Source: Fomitopsis serialis (Eukaryota > Basidiomycota > Agaricomycetes > Polyporales > Fomitopsidaceae). From it: a DNA stretch of 64,000 nt. Made by a program: the position numbers and the translations under genes. The stretch lies in the NCBI RefSeq assembly GCF_022376445.1, contig NW_025955161.1, positions 1 through 64,000 of the forward strand, given 5' to 3'. Of this stretch, positions 9,722-23,142 are shown piece by piece; the stretch's first letter is position 1; each line of letters opens with the position of its first letter. The notes beneath the pieces were generated by a model that saw only the letters and a list, made by a program, of their open reading frames with translations, ran no database searches and had not been told where the DNA came from.

Positions 9722-12700
9722 ATGTCGTCTGCGAAGCCGAAGCCGAAGACCGCGGGCAAGGATGGAAAGCCGAAGAAGGCGAAAGGTGTTTCCTCAGAAG
9801 ACGCTCGCTCAGTAGACGTCCCAGACATGGTGTCTCCAGCGGGAGCCAAGGGGGAAAGTGAGAATACGGATGAGAGGATCATGTCAAAGGAGGACGCCGA
9901 TATTTGGGATTCGGTGACGGTGCGTGCTTGGCTCATGCTTGAACTCCGAAAACTTATCATATGGCCTCTAAAGAACCAATGGTCGGAAGTCAGCCCTGCA
10001 AAGCTCCTTGAGCTCGATCGTCGGGCGCAGGACGCGTTTCTCGGAACGATGAAGTTCAACATCATCGACAGGAAGTCCATTTCACCACAGTTTGGGAAAT
10101 ACAACAATCGCCCGCTTGACGAGGGGGCGCTATTCCGCCTAAAGGAGAATGTTACTAAGCGGCACGCACACGGCTTCCAGAGCGACTCGCACCTCTTATT
10201 CGCTGTGGACAAGGACCACTTACTACACAGCCCTGCCCCTGTCGGAGATGAACTGCTCGGGGATCGTCTCCCAGAGCTGCGCTTCAAGGAGACGATACAG
10301 AGGCCCGTTAACGTCGTTGCATTGGCGGGACAGCATCGTCACCGTATGGCCAACGATCTCTACAATATGTGGGGAGAGGAACTTGCGGCGCTCGAGGACG
10401 CTTCAGCCAAGTCGGACGACGAAGCAGAGTCGGAGGATGGGAATCAAGACTCCGTTAGGAGTGTCGCGAGTGAGAGGAGCAGGGAGGGGAGAGCAGTGGA
10501 ACTTGAGAGGATGATGGCTGAGGTGCAGTGGTGGGGAGTTCGGTTATACGATATTCGTAAGTATTCATTACATTTCACGGGCGACACAGCACTCAGCAGC
10601 CTGTAAACCACTATTCAGACAAGCTCACCGCGGACGATGAACTGGCAAGGCATTTGTCGCGAAACGATGCGAAGGCACGGCATGGAGAAACGTCGGAAGA
10701 GTCGATGATACAGAAGTTGGACTCTATTCGGCGAGCCTTCATGGAGCTTGGAATGGACGCGTTCATGAAGAAGCATCGACTCCTTACCGCCACAAAGCTC
10801 AACGTGAACTCTTCGATGTCAAGAATCATAATGAACGTCTATATGCTTCTCATGGTTATCTCAATGACTCGATTTGGCGTACACTTTCGCTCTCAGCCAG
10901 AGTTCAAAGTCTCGTGGCTTCGCAACCTCAGCGACACACACGGAACGGTATGTATGATACCCGTGTGCAATCATCATCGACTCACTTAACGGTTGAATCA
11001 GCTACTTTCGTGGATCTTCATTCGACAGTGTGATCGTCTGGCACGAGTCGACTGCGTATATACTCTAGAGGAGAAGAGGCGAACTACCGGCACCCACGAC
11101 GGACCGCCCGTCCAATCGTCGTCCGACAACTCCGAGTCCTCGCAAAGTGGCCGGTGCGGGTGGCCTTCTTTCTACAGTATTCGCAAGGCGATGAACGCCT
11201 ACGAGAAGGGAACAGGCACCGCATTCAGCGCGGACGAGCTCGCAACGCTTGAAATGAAGTTCTGTCGAGGACGCGAGCGATTCCACGGCATCTTCCAGAA
11301 CGACGATATTCTCCGAGAGCTCGACGACATCTACGTGAAGACTTTTCGTCGCGCGGAGAATATGTTTCTCATGCTGGGTATAGACGTACAAGAGTACAAG
11401 AGTACGCTGATAGAATACCGCGATCAGGTCGTCAAGGCTATACGGAATCGCTTTATCCCTCTGGAGAGGGAGATGTCTGCTCACCGGAAGGCAGAGACAC
11501 AGAACCGTCCACTGCCTAACGTCTCTGAGGCTGCCCTCAACTACGACCAGATGCTTTCTCGTGTTTACTACAGCCTGTCAGTGCGCGACGACCACGAAGA
11601 CATCATGCCATTGCCGTTCATGACGATCAGCCTGTTTCGCGATCTACATAAGGCGTTCAGTCGGACTCCAAGGGCTATCAAGGAGGTACGTTCAGTGGTC
11701 ACTCTAGTTCAGCTGTTTTGGGCTTTGATGTCGCGACGAGGGTCGTATCGATGTTGAACGATGTGACCGTCGCGCGACGGATTAGCCATCGTTGAAACAA
11801 TCTGCATACAACAATTGTTTGCTGACTGGGATTCAATGTGATTCATAGGTCGCTGGCTGGTTTGAAGGCCTTCACTGGTACTACCAGGGAAGCAACGCAG
11901 CCACGCAGGATTTTAACGATGCGACGAACGCCATGTTCATCGCCGTCAAATATTGGACGCAAAATCACCTCACGGACAACCAGCAGCAGTCCATTTTGGA
12001 TCAGGTATGCACAGCGCAATCATCACCCATTGTCGAGCTGAAGGGAACTCTACGTAGATCGCAGCCGTCTTCATTCTAGGGAAGGCCCTCCTCCTACCAA
12101 ATGTGGAGATCGAGTTATCCGCTGCATCCATCACTCGACCGACGAAGAAGGACATTATCAAGAAGATGGCTGCGTCGTCAGCACACTGGAAGGACGGTCA
12201 GGGTCTATGTCTCTCACCATCCGAAGAAGCCGACAACTTGGCGGAGCTATTCTGGTTCTGGTCGGAAGACAAGGGAACGTATAAGGCCTCCGACCACCTT
12301 CAGGGCCTGCTGTACAAGATCGGCGCGAAGGCGTTGCCACGTTCGGGGTACCCTACATCTCTTCCTACAAATCCACTTGGACATAGACTGATCCTCCGTG
12401 GCACGAGTAAGAAGGACTTACGACACTGGGAAAATCGCCGCAAGAAATCCTTCGAGTGGCTGTATTCCGCTGCGCTCATCGAGGATGCGATAGCCCAAGC
12501 ATGTCATAATCAAGTCGACATGGGGAACTCGTTCTTTGCCCTGCGACATCTTCTGTGGGACGCAATGAACATGTTTTACGACGAAGATGAACTCCCCACC
12601 AAGGGTTTCGTCTTTTGGGACGACGATATCGATGAGCCGGATGACTTCGACATCACGATACATGGGTGGACATCTGTGACAGAGATGAAGATCACGCTTA

Positions 12701-14968
12701 TTGGAAGTGCATTGCAGAGTACTCAAGGGACTGAGACAGAGCGCAAACAGCTTCAAGATCTTGTGTCGTCGCTTGAATCCCATGCGCTTGGGAAATACCG
12801 TCTCACTGCAGACGGAAGGTTCAACAAAGCACAGGCAATTTCGTTGGAGTGGACATTAGCTATCGACGCGATCAAACAGGCGAGTAATACAATACAAATC
12901 TATGATTCAGGAGTCCTGAACAAGTCCGTATGTCGGAATCAAGGCTGCCATTCAAACCTGCACCCGTCGCCGACAGTGGAAGAGTGGCACGTCGGAGAGT
13001 CTGCCCTTTAGTCGAGGTGCCATCGACTACTATCCTGTTGAGCAACGTGTCGGGCATGAGTCCCATTCTGCGAGTGTTGGGACGATATTTCGCGTGAGCA
13101 TATCATACCGAATCTCGCGACACGTCTGTCCTCATCTAATTACCAATGGCATGCTGTAGTGGCCGAAGCGTCCTGGCCTTGACGGCGAACTGCTCGCTGT
13201 TGAGGGAGAGCGCAGCTATATCAATCAGCAAAACGGTGATCGCCCAGCAAAGGCGCCAGTGCCAACCAAACGACGCAACACAGATGTCGAGGACCCTGTA
13301 CGAGGTGAGAGAATAACGCGACATGGTGCAACCGCTCGACTTATATCACTTAACACGTCCCAGCTACCGCAACCACAGTACGCGTACGTCAACAATCTTC
13401 AACAATCGCAAGCTCTGTGGACGTTTACGACAGCAATGCGGATGGAGAAGGTGACACCGACAGTGATTTCGCCAACCATGATGAGCCGTACTTGGAGATG
13501 ACTACTCCGAAGAACATGGCATCGAGCAAGAGTGGTGGTTCGTTGGGGACGGAAAACGATCATAATGGAAAGAATGATGATGTCCCTCTGGTGAGTGGTC
13601 GCTGCTAATTGCGTTCACCGTGAAGACGTACATGCTTATGCTGAACATTGTCTCAGGTCGAGTTACGAAGTGCGGAACACAAGCATCGGACAGATATTGC
13701 GCCCGTACAGCCCATGCAGATTGGTAACGCTTCGACAGACAGTGCGCGCGTCGAGCCTATGCAGATCGTCAAGAAATCCAAGTATCCATCGCATGCTGAG
13801 GACAATTCCGGTGAGTCGCCACATTATATGGGGATATTGCACCATGCATCTATCGTTGCAAGTGATGCGCCTCGACATGTCTCGGGCGTCCCTTTGTCGC
13901 TCCAAAATCATTTCGACTCGCTGCACTTACATTTCGAATGGCGGTTCATGTTAACATATTGCAGCTTCCGCGAAGAAAGAACGTGGCTTTCGTCCGGCTC
14001 CAGTCAATACTGCGCCTTCGGGAACGTTTACGTTGGCCAGCGAGGATAAATCAGGTACGTAGATATCATGCAACATGCCTATGGTCACGGTTGGAACGGA
14101 CAGAGACATGTTTCTCAAAGTCGGTGATACGGAGGATGTGCAAGCTTCACGTCGTCGGAAGGCACTTGTGTACGATTTCAATGCACCTTCGAAAGAGACA
14201 CCACCAAGCGCAGCTTCAATTTCACGGCTGAGGGGAAATATGAAAGCGAGATTTATCCCAGTCGAGGGTCACCGCCGTGAGCTGATTTGACGGAGAACAT
14301 GTCTCTCACTCCGGCTCATTAACTCTGTGACTCTGTATTCATTCATCAGAAACCAAACTAATGACCGATCGTATTTTTCTAGCCCGACAGAACTCCACCA
14401 GCAAATGGCAGCCAGATGTATTTCTTGACTCATTCTCTGATGATGAGCAAGAACAGCCAGTCACTGCATTGAAGCAAAAGCCAGTTGTCGATGCTAGGAA
14501 TGGGACGAAGACACGGGAGATACGTCTGGACTCAAAGACGAGCAAGGAGTATGTTTCAGATGCTACAGGTGAGTAAAATCCTCGAGACACACATTTTCGT
14601 TGTGCTCACTAGCACAAGTGGTACCGTCAAAGCGGGGGCACGACAATAACGGAGGCGCGACGAATGATGGAAAGCGGCAAAGGGTTTCTCCCGAGCGCCC
14701 AAGCACCAGTAAATTGTCGCGTGCTCAAGACAAGAAGAATCTGGCTTCCAGTCGAGCTACAGGAACGTCGCGTGGCTGTGAGTTGCATACATCCGATGCT
14801 TACCCGCGACACTGATGTACTGGCACAACAGCAAGGGGAGCTCCGAATACTGTGTCGGACGATGAAGATGAGCTTTTGAGTTTCACGCCTGTCACAGAAC
14901 CGGCGATGAAGAAGAAAAAGAAAAGCAAGAATGCGGAAAAGGTGAAGAAGACTGTTTCTGATATCTAG
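9722..14968 (+). CDS. Large multi-exon protein with GQHR (ParB/DGQHR-like) motif
   Basis: I assembled about 14 exons in consistent phase, including 9722-10556, 10619-10947, 11002-11685, 11849-12004, 12058-12927, 12977-13093, 13160-13304, 13364-13590, 13657-13810 and 13965-14054. The last exon ends with TAG at 14966-14968. Introns are mostly 49-73 bp. The product is about 1,300 aa. The N-terminus is Lys-rich (KPKPKTAGKDGKPKKAKG). Near residue 203 lies ALAGQHRHRMA, preceded by LLFAVDKDHLL, which resembles the GxxR motif of ParB or the DGQHR motif of DndB-type proteins. An acidic Ser-rich stretch follows near residue 230. The middle is rich in charged helices. The C-terminus is disordered and ends in the basic tail KKKKKSKNAEKVKK, a likely nuclear signal. 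The ParB-like assignment is inference from a short motif. Confidence 0.68.
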
Positions 14969-15421
14969 ATTCTTTGACATATCATCTGTCGCGACCGTAT
15001 CAGAGACCGAACCCTACGTAGTTATTTGATCTAGTCCGCGCTGTGGTCAACCTCGCTCTATTCTTCACGAAATCCAGTATACAGTATCGGAGAACAAGGA
15101 TATCCCTGCTCAGCCCTCACATGTATCGCAGTAGTAAATGTTTTGGTAAGAGTGGATGCACTGAGGAGGGACGGACTTGAGGCCGACATGTGCTCGCTAC
15201 CACTCCTGTCGGCTGAACTATTCCGACGTATCAGGTAAATACAGCGACGATCAAACGGGGTCATCCGCAGCTGCCGGACAAGCACATGCTGCGGTCTCCT
15301 CGGAATTTTAGAGCCGAAGAACCGGTACGCAAACTGGCGGTCAAGCGAAGATACAACCTTCGCTCCCAACTCTCATCGTCACCAGCATTGCGACACTCCT
15401 CGTTTTCTGCACGCCGATACC
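14969..15421. other. Spacer between the two large genes
   Basis: 450 bp with no supported gene. Both flanking genes point the same way, so it should hold the terminator of the first and the promoter of the second. Confidence 0.5.
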
Positions 15422-18400
15422 ATGGACTTAGCTGAGGAGGTCCCCAATGGTGACGATGGCATGTGCGTGTTATTACTTACCACTGCTGCGAGCCCATCTG
15501 ATACTCCTTCCTGAACTTATGTAGCGACATCTCGGAGGAGGGATCTGAGGACCCATTGCCTCCGAATGAAGTGTTAAACCAGTTGGTCGACCGACCTGAC
15601 GCGTAAGTGACGTGTGACACTACCATGTAAAATGACTGCTTAATAACTGCTTCATCAGGGAAAACGATGACGGAGACTTCCAGCGTGCTTTGGTAGGGAG
15701 GGCTGGGCCGTTCGACCTGTCAGAAGTGCCAGATGCAATTGTCGCCGATTCCAACATTCAACAAAAGGACATTTATACGACGATGCTCTACGGGAACGCG
15801 TTGGCGGAGAGTCGGACGGACTGGGACCGGATGTATCGCAAGTCTATGCGTCTGTCGGACCTACGCAAGATCTTCGAGAAAAAGATGTCGACTCGCGCGA
15901 TGGAGCTTCTCTCAATGCGGGTGGACCTCACCATTGATGACCACTACACGATTGACCCCAAGAGTCCCGATCTGTTATGGGACATCAGCAGTCACAACCT
16001 CGATTTCTTTGCGGCGGTCTCGCGCGACGTCGGCCTTGACGCTGCGATCCCAGGCGTGCGCACGGACCACAACTGGGCCGCGACAATTGATCTACATCGC
16101 TCGTATCGTTCATTCAAGGCGCGCTACGTAGACCTCGGTTTCAATTCCCATGGACGCATGCTGTACTTTGGACGCGTCGGATCGCTAGAGCTCTGGCTTG
16201 CGTTTCGTCCCCGAGACGACTTTGAGGTTGACCCTGCTGTGGAGAAGGCGCGGACCGCGGAGATGAGGCAGAAGTATGGAAGGGACGGTCACGACACTCG
16301 CCTAATGCCACATCATGTCCAGATTGTGCTTCTATTCCTCTCAAAGATGCTCGCGACGCTCCGTAGCCATCACATCGTAGTTAGCCACGATTGGGGCCTC
16401 CCAGCAGCAAAGTCCGACCCTCATCGCCTGAGTGCAAAGGCCTCCACAAATGCGCTGTAAGCTCTACACATATACGTCGTTCGTGACAAATATCTGACGA
16501 CGCTCAATCATCCTTCCTCGTTCCAATCAACATGACCACACTTGCATCGGAAACTCCTCTTGCGACAATGCCTGTCTCTGTCGCCGTCCTGATGCGATCG
16601 TTTCACCTCGCGCATGGCAAACGTTGCATCCCATCACGCAACAGCGACTCACCCTCAATCGAGCTCAATCTTGCCGACTTCAGGCAGCTTTCCTTCGTCA
16701 TTGGCGCAAACTGGGCGGGTTGGACGAGGAAGGTCCCAATGGCGTGGAAGGCAGACGGATTTCTTCTGGGCCACGAGCCCATATCCGTCGTCTGTCGCTA
16801 TGGTCAGAATACACCCATTGGAGGAGCTGGTATGGAGGATATCGAGATGGAAAACTGGCGCAGGGATCGTAACTACCGCAAGATTCGCTACGTGGCATTT
16901 GCTATCGCATCGCAGATTTCGTACGTTTCCTGTGTTTTTGGGAATACTGTACAGACAGCTGACTGATTCTTCTTCGCAGATGTTCAGAGGTTGAGGAATG
17001 GGAAGAGAGACCAATCGAGGATGTCATGCGGAGAGCGCCTCTGTACGACTCTCCAGATCCTCGAGTTCGGGAGCCGATTGAGGACCTTGCTGAAGTGCCT
17101 CTGCGGGACGAGGACGGCCGTGAGATTAATTTATATGACGCTCACGGGCGTCGGGTTCCTCGTCTGCAGGTTGCACCATTTGCCGACACGAAGATATGCG
17201 ACGTGAAGGTCAACCTTCGTACCATTGGAAACGCGTTCAAGGCAGATTATGGTCAGCAATACGCAATGGACGAGTACAACGCAGACAATCAGGGAGCCGA
17301 CGACCCCAACGAGGTCGCGTACGAGGGTGATGATGGCGATCAGGTGGGGGTGCGCGATGGCAACGATGATCATTGGAATGCTCAACATAAGTTTCAGGAC
17401 GACGATTCACGGTGGGACAACTATGACAATGTCTTGGGCGATGATGGCCCTGTGGAGCCAACGATCTCCGTCTACCCCCAGGCGTTTATCAGGCACATCG
17501 GGAATATGCAGGCAACAGGTCCCCCGACATCGCTCAACCCTTTCATCAAAGCAATCAACAATCGATATCGCGACAAGCGTCGTCGCAGTCACCTGGAATC
17601 CGGTGCGCGACGACACCGACGTCGCAGCGACAGTTCCTCTGACAACGGTCGGGATGAAGTTGGAGACGATGGCGAGGGGCGCGGCGACAGCGATGATGAC
17701 GACAACGACAACGACAACGACGACAACGACGACGACAACGACGACAACGACCACCACGACAGTCACATCAAAGCTCTTACTGCTGTCGCATTCCAGGGTT
17801 ACTCAAAGATTTCGCATCGCGTACGTCCCTCAGCAGGAATGCACGAAACTACACACGGCCTGGGAGGAATGGCGCTCGCAGGTGCTTACACTGCCAAGGG
17901 GCCAGCACGACGGGTCTTTCAAAACGTCTACAGCAAGGTGGCAAATGGCATGCCACATCACCGGTACAATGAACGCATTCTGGAGCACGACGCTCCCCGG
18001 GAGCTTAGGGTGGAAACCGCCTATCAGGTGGACATGAACGCCCTCACTCATGAGGAGCGGACTGGCGTGTAAGTGGAGCACATAGATAAACAGGATATAA
18101 CTGACATTTAATACAGCGGCCTCTATCAAAACATCCTGCTACCTTTGGTAAATGCCTGGACTCACCCTCGTGTTATCGACGAGTTCAAGCAGCATCTGGT
18201 CGTATTCAAGGGCGAGGTACGTGATTGATTCTGGGGTAATGATGGCCCTTCATCAGCTGGAAACTCAAACGTCCGACTTAGGTGTCGCCGGCATACACTG
18301 CATGGACGACGTATGGCGTCACATGTGTTCTAGAGAAGATCTGGGACCTGAACAAGGACAAGGTTGAAAATGTCGTCAACAATCCAGCTGCCGATCACAA

Positions 18401-20799
18401 AGACGAAGACCTTCCACCTGTTTCCGACATCGAGATCATGGCACTCTGGGAGCGCATCTTAGCCTATGCACACACTGGGAATGCGAAGGTGTTATCACCG
18501 GCGCTCATGCGCCGGACACTTCTCCTCATTAGCCTCCTCTCCCAAGGCCTCCCTACAGTTGATCCTCAGGTTATGTCGGTCACTCCCAATCGCGCGACGG
18601 CGGTGTTCATCCGACCGGAGCACTGGCCCATGAAGGCAGACAGCAAGGAGCCAGCTAACGCTTCCAAGAGAGCGCAGACGCTCACATACGGACAAGCTCA
18701 TTTTGAGGTGAGTGCACGGTTTCAGTCTGTTAGGAACTTCTTTTTGTGTCGGCGACACGACATTCGTCGACGAAATTGTCGATGCGGCGATGTCATAGGA
18801 CGCGTGGTCCGCATGTGCTGCGTTTTACGTGGCTCACTCCTGGACTCAACAGTATTGATTGTCGACGACGCCGACATTCGGGATGTTTCGCCAGCTTGTC
18901 GTACCACCCATGTCGCAAACAGTTCACTTACGCCGTGTATTGCAGATGGTATTCACTCGCCTCCGGATTTATCTTGCCTCCTACCACATGGCAGCGAATA
19001 GATATCTAACACTTAGTGGACCGCTGCGACACGCTGCCATCATCGGCGAGATCTTTCTGCACATCTTCATCGCCGACATCAAGAGACTTGTGGCCACATC
19101 AGTGAAGGAGAACCTCGCTAAGCAGGTCAGGAATCGTCCGATTACCGAATCGTCGCTGGGCGGCGGACCCGACATTATAGTACGTCAGGAGCGAGAGGCT
19201 CGCCAGAAGTTCCTCGATCGGTGGATGTCTGCGTCGCGCCCTCTCTCGTTCACGCCTGGTGACACAATGGCCGCTCTCCTTATGGCGATCACCGAGGACG
19301 CGTCTACGATAGGACTTGGACTCCCTAATCCGACGCATCAGCAACTCAGCTTACGCGAATTCGTCCAACATCTCTACCGTATGGGAAGGCCGACCAATCC
19401 GGATACGTTGCAGTCGCCCCTGGCGAATGGAGGATCGGCAGCTAGCGTTCTGCGCGTCGCAGTGAACGCAATGATCGCACATGCACCACGGGATATGCGG
19501 GAGGAAACAATAAGTCCCACGATCAAGCGCATGCGTAGCGAGGCTCTCGAGAAATGGGTGTGCAGGGCGTTCGCCAATGCTGTGCAGGAGCTCCAGATTC
19601 ACTTTGTGCCTGCCAAATCGGCATCTACCCAAGGTCGTCCGGGCCGGTGGGCATGCGCCTTCTCATGGGAGACACTCGGAAAGGCCGATGCCCAGAGCGA
19701 CCTTCTCAGAGAGCAGGCTATCGATGCGGCGCTGACGCCGGTACAAATCAACAACAGGAATGCTTTGGAGGCTAGTCGGCGCGCTGCAAATGATCACGTT
19801 CATGTGAAATGGAGTGCAAGCGCGACGCCCCTCCAGGATCTTGGGGAAGCCATGCGCCGTGAAAAGCTTCCTGAGGAGTTCGAGTTGCCCCCCAACGTGC
19901 TGCAGCTCCCCGGAGAGCCCAGCGCGAAGTACGTCCGCGACACGTATACGTGGGTCCGTAGAAACTTCGCGCACGACAACCCAGTCCACAAGCTCGCTCT
20001 CCTATGCGGCATTGTCATCTCAAAGGTTCTACCAAAGGTGTTTTACGACGAGGGTGCCGCTGATGCAGTGCTTACTGGGATGACTTCGTCGGAGACGATC
20101 AAGATCATACGCAACCTGCCTTGGATCGCTAAAGATGGGGAGACGGATAATGGGCGCGGCGTGGAGACGTCCTATCGGAGAGGTGCCAGCGATCCCGGGC
20201 CGTATCTAGTAGGATTCGTCACTGCCATGATTGCCTTTCTCGAGCCGGAATCGCCTTTGCGACAGCACTTCGCGGTCGCTCGCGCTTTGGGTAAACCATG
20301 GACAAAGAGGAACAGCGCAAAGGGGATCGGACACCTCTTGTTTGCACGCATGGGCCTGGCATGGGTCAAAGGCGGTCGGAGCTGCTTTCGAGCCTGTAGA
20401 TTTATCAACGACTGGAACTTCCACGACAGGGCCACGCTGATCAAGATGTACGACAGCTTCACGGCCTCCTTAGGTGATCTGCCGCATGGCCCCTTTGACG
20501 TCGCGTTGAAGCTTCTTGGTGCTAAACAAGCTTTGGACCTTGCCCATGACGGGCGGATGTGCTACGCTCGCGCTGGAATCGACGAATCGGTGAGGTTGAA
20601 CGTTGACATTCTCGACTCTCATTTGCCACCTTCGTCTCCACCGATGTCCATCTTTGACGACGACGAATGGGAAGACGATACACGCTCAGGACGTTCGACG
20701 AAGCGGAAGTCGGCCAAGCGCTCATACGAGACTGCATTTGACGTCGACGAGTTCGAGCCCGGCCCATCGAGCAGAGTGCAGCGTCGTCGCCGATCGTAA
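15422..20799 (+). CDS. Large multi-exon protein of unknown function
   Basis: The model starts MDLAEEVPNGDDG, splices through two short N-terminal exons and reads on to 16459. There a GTAAGC donor can join in phase to a CAG acceptor near 16645, giving NALDSPSIELNLADF. If that 187-bp intron is wrong, this is two genes, the second starting at ATG 16532. Further exons are about 16980-18071, 18118-18216, 18282-18706, 18799-18833 and 18950-20799. The product is about 1,500 aa. Visible features are a low-complexity Asp/Asn run near 17697-17760, an Arg-rich patch just before it (RRHRRRSDSSSD), a long helical C-terminal half (WVRRNFAHDNPVHKLALLCG) and a basic end (QRRRRS). No domain is recognised. It follows the GQHR gene in tandem, so the two may work together or belong to one mobile or lineage-specific unit. 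Confidence 0.62.
17697..17760 (+). repeat. (GAC/AAC)n coding microsatellite
   Basis: A run of GAC, AAC and GAT codons encodes an uninterrupted Asp/Asn stretch. The reverse frame reads as poly-Val and is an artefact. Confidence 0.85.
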
Positions 20800-21264
20800 C
20801 GAGTGTCGGATGGTATGGGGCGGATCACGAGCACTTTTGAACGAAGCGCGATAGGTAATCGATTGCATGTACTCAGTATCCAGTAGTCGCGATAGGAACG
20901 TTCACATAACATGATGTATGAGATTCCCGAGTACACTTCATTGCGGTCACGACTTGTCGAGATGACGGGACGTGTCGCGTGTGCGACTCGTCTGTCGCAC
21001 ATTACCCAATCTCCTGTAATCGTTTCAAAAACCATAAAAGAACGCACATTTGGCTGCTGCGAGCCACGGAATGTCCCGACATAACGTCTTCTACGCACAT
21101 GTTATTTTGTTGTCGCCAATGTCTATCCCCACCTCCCAAGTAATTTCCCCGCTTACATCGTCGTGCGTGAGTATCATTTAAAACCGGTGCGCTGTTCGGT
21201 AGGACAGGCTTTCGATTGACAAATTGAAGGTTTTATCATCACGATTCAGTCCAAATTACACTGT
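20800..21264. other. Convergent spacer
   Basis: It lies between the tail of the large plus-strand gene and the stop of the first array gene. It contains several TGTCGC/GCGACA words (near 20970-21000) but no gene. Confidence 0.5.
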
Positions 21265-22590
21265 TCACCGTACGACCGTATTCTGCACTCTCGCCATAAG
21301 GTGTTCCAAACTCTCTTTCTGGTGTCTCAGAACGGCAAGCCTCGCACAGACACTTGCAAGATCCTCTGTCGCCGCACGATGCAACGCGTTCGCGTCTGTG
21401 CCATTGCTTCCGAGATGCTCCATCGGATCCTTTCCTGAGCGGGCAACGGTAGAAGCTGAAGGTGCGTCATGGTTTGAGATGGGTATGTCGACATCCACCT
21501 CTCTTGGCGCAGCAGGAAAGGAATCGACGATAGCCCCACTCGCAGGATCATCGGCCTCCGTTTTGGCGATATCCTTCATATGATCCATATGCCATTCTGG
21601 TGCTGCTGAGACCGCTTGTGTCTTCATACGATGTTTTCCGTCGTCATAATTGTGCTGCTGGCTAACATTCGCCTCGCTCGCACGCTTCCTTCTGTCGACC
21701 TCATTCGCTCGATCTACATGATGTGGATATGTCAACATGTGTCATTGCATACGTAAATGAACGTATACCTTCACGTCTAGATCGAGCCACTTTGATAACA
21801 TTTCCTCGCGACTTTAGATCTCCCTCGGCGCCGATCGAGGAAGCCGGATGTCGAGACGGAACTGGAAGTGGGCCGACTGGTTCGACATCTGCATCGCCGT
21901 TCTCCTACAATATCACAGATAGGATTGGAGGCTGTATACACAGTGTTATGTGGCTGACGAGCGCACCTGATTCCTCCTATGAGATGCAGTCAACCCGTTG
22001 TCAACTGACACCTCCATCGCATCTATTGCAATTGCTTGGTTCAGCGCCATAGTCAAATGAGACCACTATAAATGCATACCTGTGATCACTGGTGCTGATA
22101 TTGAATTTCCGACACTGGTGGAGTCTACGTGCGTTGACGGCGCCTGGGCGCGCGCAGCCGACGCTGATTTGGTGCCAACCTTTGTACGAAGGCGACGGCT
22201 GGGTTGAGTCGTTCGCAAGTTTGTATCGCTCCTGCGACCCATGACAGTCGTCGGACGTTCAGCTCCATATTTCTTCATATGTGCGCTCAGCTGGGGTACA
22301 GAGACCTTCGCCCAGACTCGGAATTCGTCGGTCGCATATTTACTGACAGTCTCTGCAGCCTGACGTATACCGTTTACGACCGCGGCGTCATCAAGGCTGT
22401 CCTGCGCACGATTGCGAGTGGCATCATAAACGAGCTTCGTCATGTCAGCGTGTAGCGTCCAGTTGCTAAATGAAGGATCACTTACCATTTTCTCCTTGAA
22501 CTTCTCCGCCCAGTCTACCATCTCGGCCGTGTCCGTTGGCACGGGACTGTCCTTGAAGAAGTGAAGAACGATCTCTGCTGGTGATGACAT
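21265..22590 (-). CDS. Class II array protein, zinc cluster apparently lost
   Basis: The start is at ATG 22590, MSSPAEIVLHFFKDSPVP, followed by DWAEKFKEKM and a donor; this is the class II exon-1 signature. Exon 2 has the VYDATRNRAQ and FRVWAKVSVPQL region, followed by a basic linker (RRLRTKVGTKSA). Where other members have the zinc exon, the frame at about 21995-22030 begins CNRC and then meets TGA and TAG. Either the cluster exon is dead or a different frame is used, which gives a cluster-less insert that I could splice to ENGDADVEPVGP. The last exon ends with the coiled coil LASVCARLAVLRHQKESLEH. It is probably an expressed cluster-less copy or an early pseudogene. Confidence 0.55.
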
Positions 22591-23142
22591 GAGTTCAATG
22601 GACAGCGTCGACGCTGGTAGTCGCAGGAGAGGATGGAAGGGAAAGACATGGGACCCTGGGAAAGCTATGCGTAAATTTAGGTCAGAGGCTGAGTGAGCGG
22701 AGTATCTATTCAGCAGGGCCCCCGTGATATTATCGACCACAGCAGTTTATTAACGCTGATTCAAAGGCTTGACTATACATACATATCCTACATCACTGAC
22801 CGCAGCGGCTATGGCCACTATGTTACAACAAGTCATTGTTTTTGCCTTTACAGCTATTGCGAGTAGTTGATTTGTGCGACTCACAATCCAAAACATGAAA
22901 ATCAAGCACTCATTGATTGTTCGTCTTCGTGGACAATCGATCAGAATGTACCGACTCCGTCTGCTCAACCGACAACTTCCAGACATCGCAGTGTCCTGCC
23001 CCTAAAGCAATAGCATATGTTGCAAACGGTTCCAGACAAGGAGATTACTCCAATGCACAGCGAAAACAACTCTGAGGCTGGGTATCATGCATTAACAATG
23101 TTTACAATCCTCTGGTAGCCGATACTGACGAGGCTGCATCAC
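22591..23142. other. Spacer, no gene seen
   Basis: It lies between two minus-strand array genes and should include the promoter of the left one and the 3' end of the right one. No repeats were noted. Confidence 0.5.

Noticed and set aside
17407..17766. Minus-strand poly-Val frame
   Set aside because: Complement of the coding (GAC/AAC)n microsatellite.
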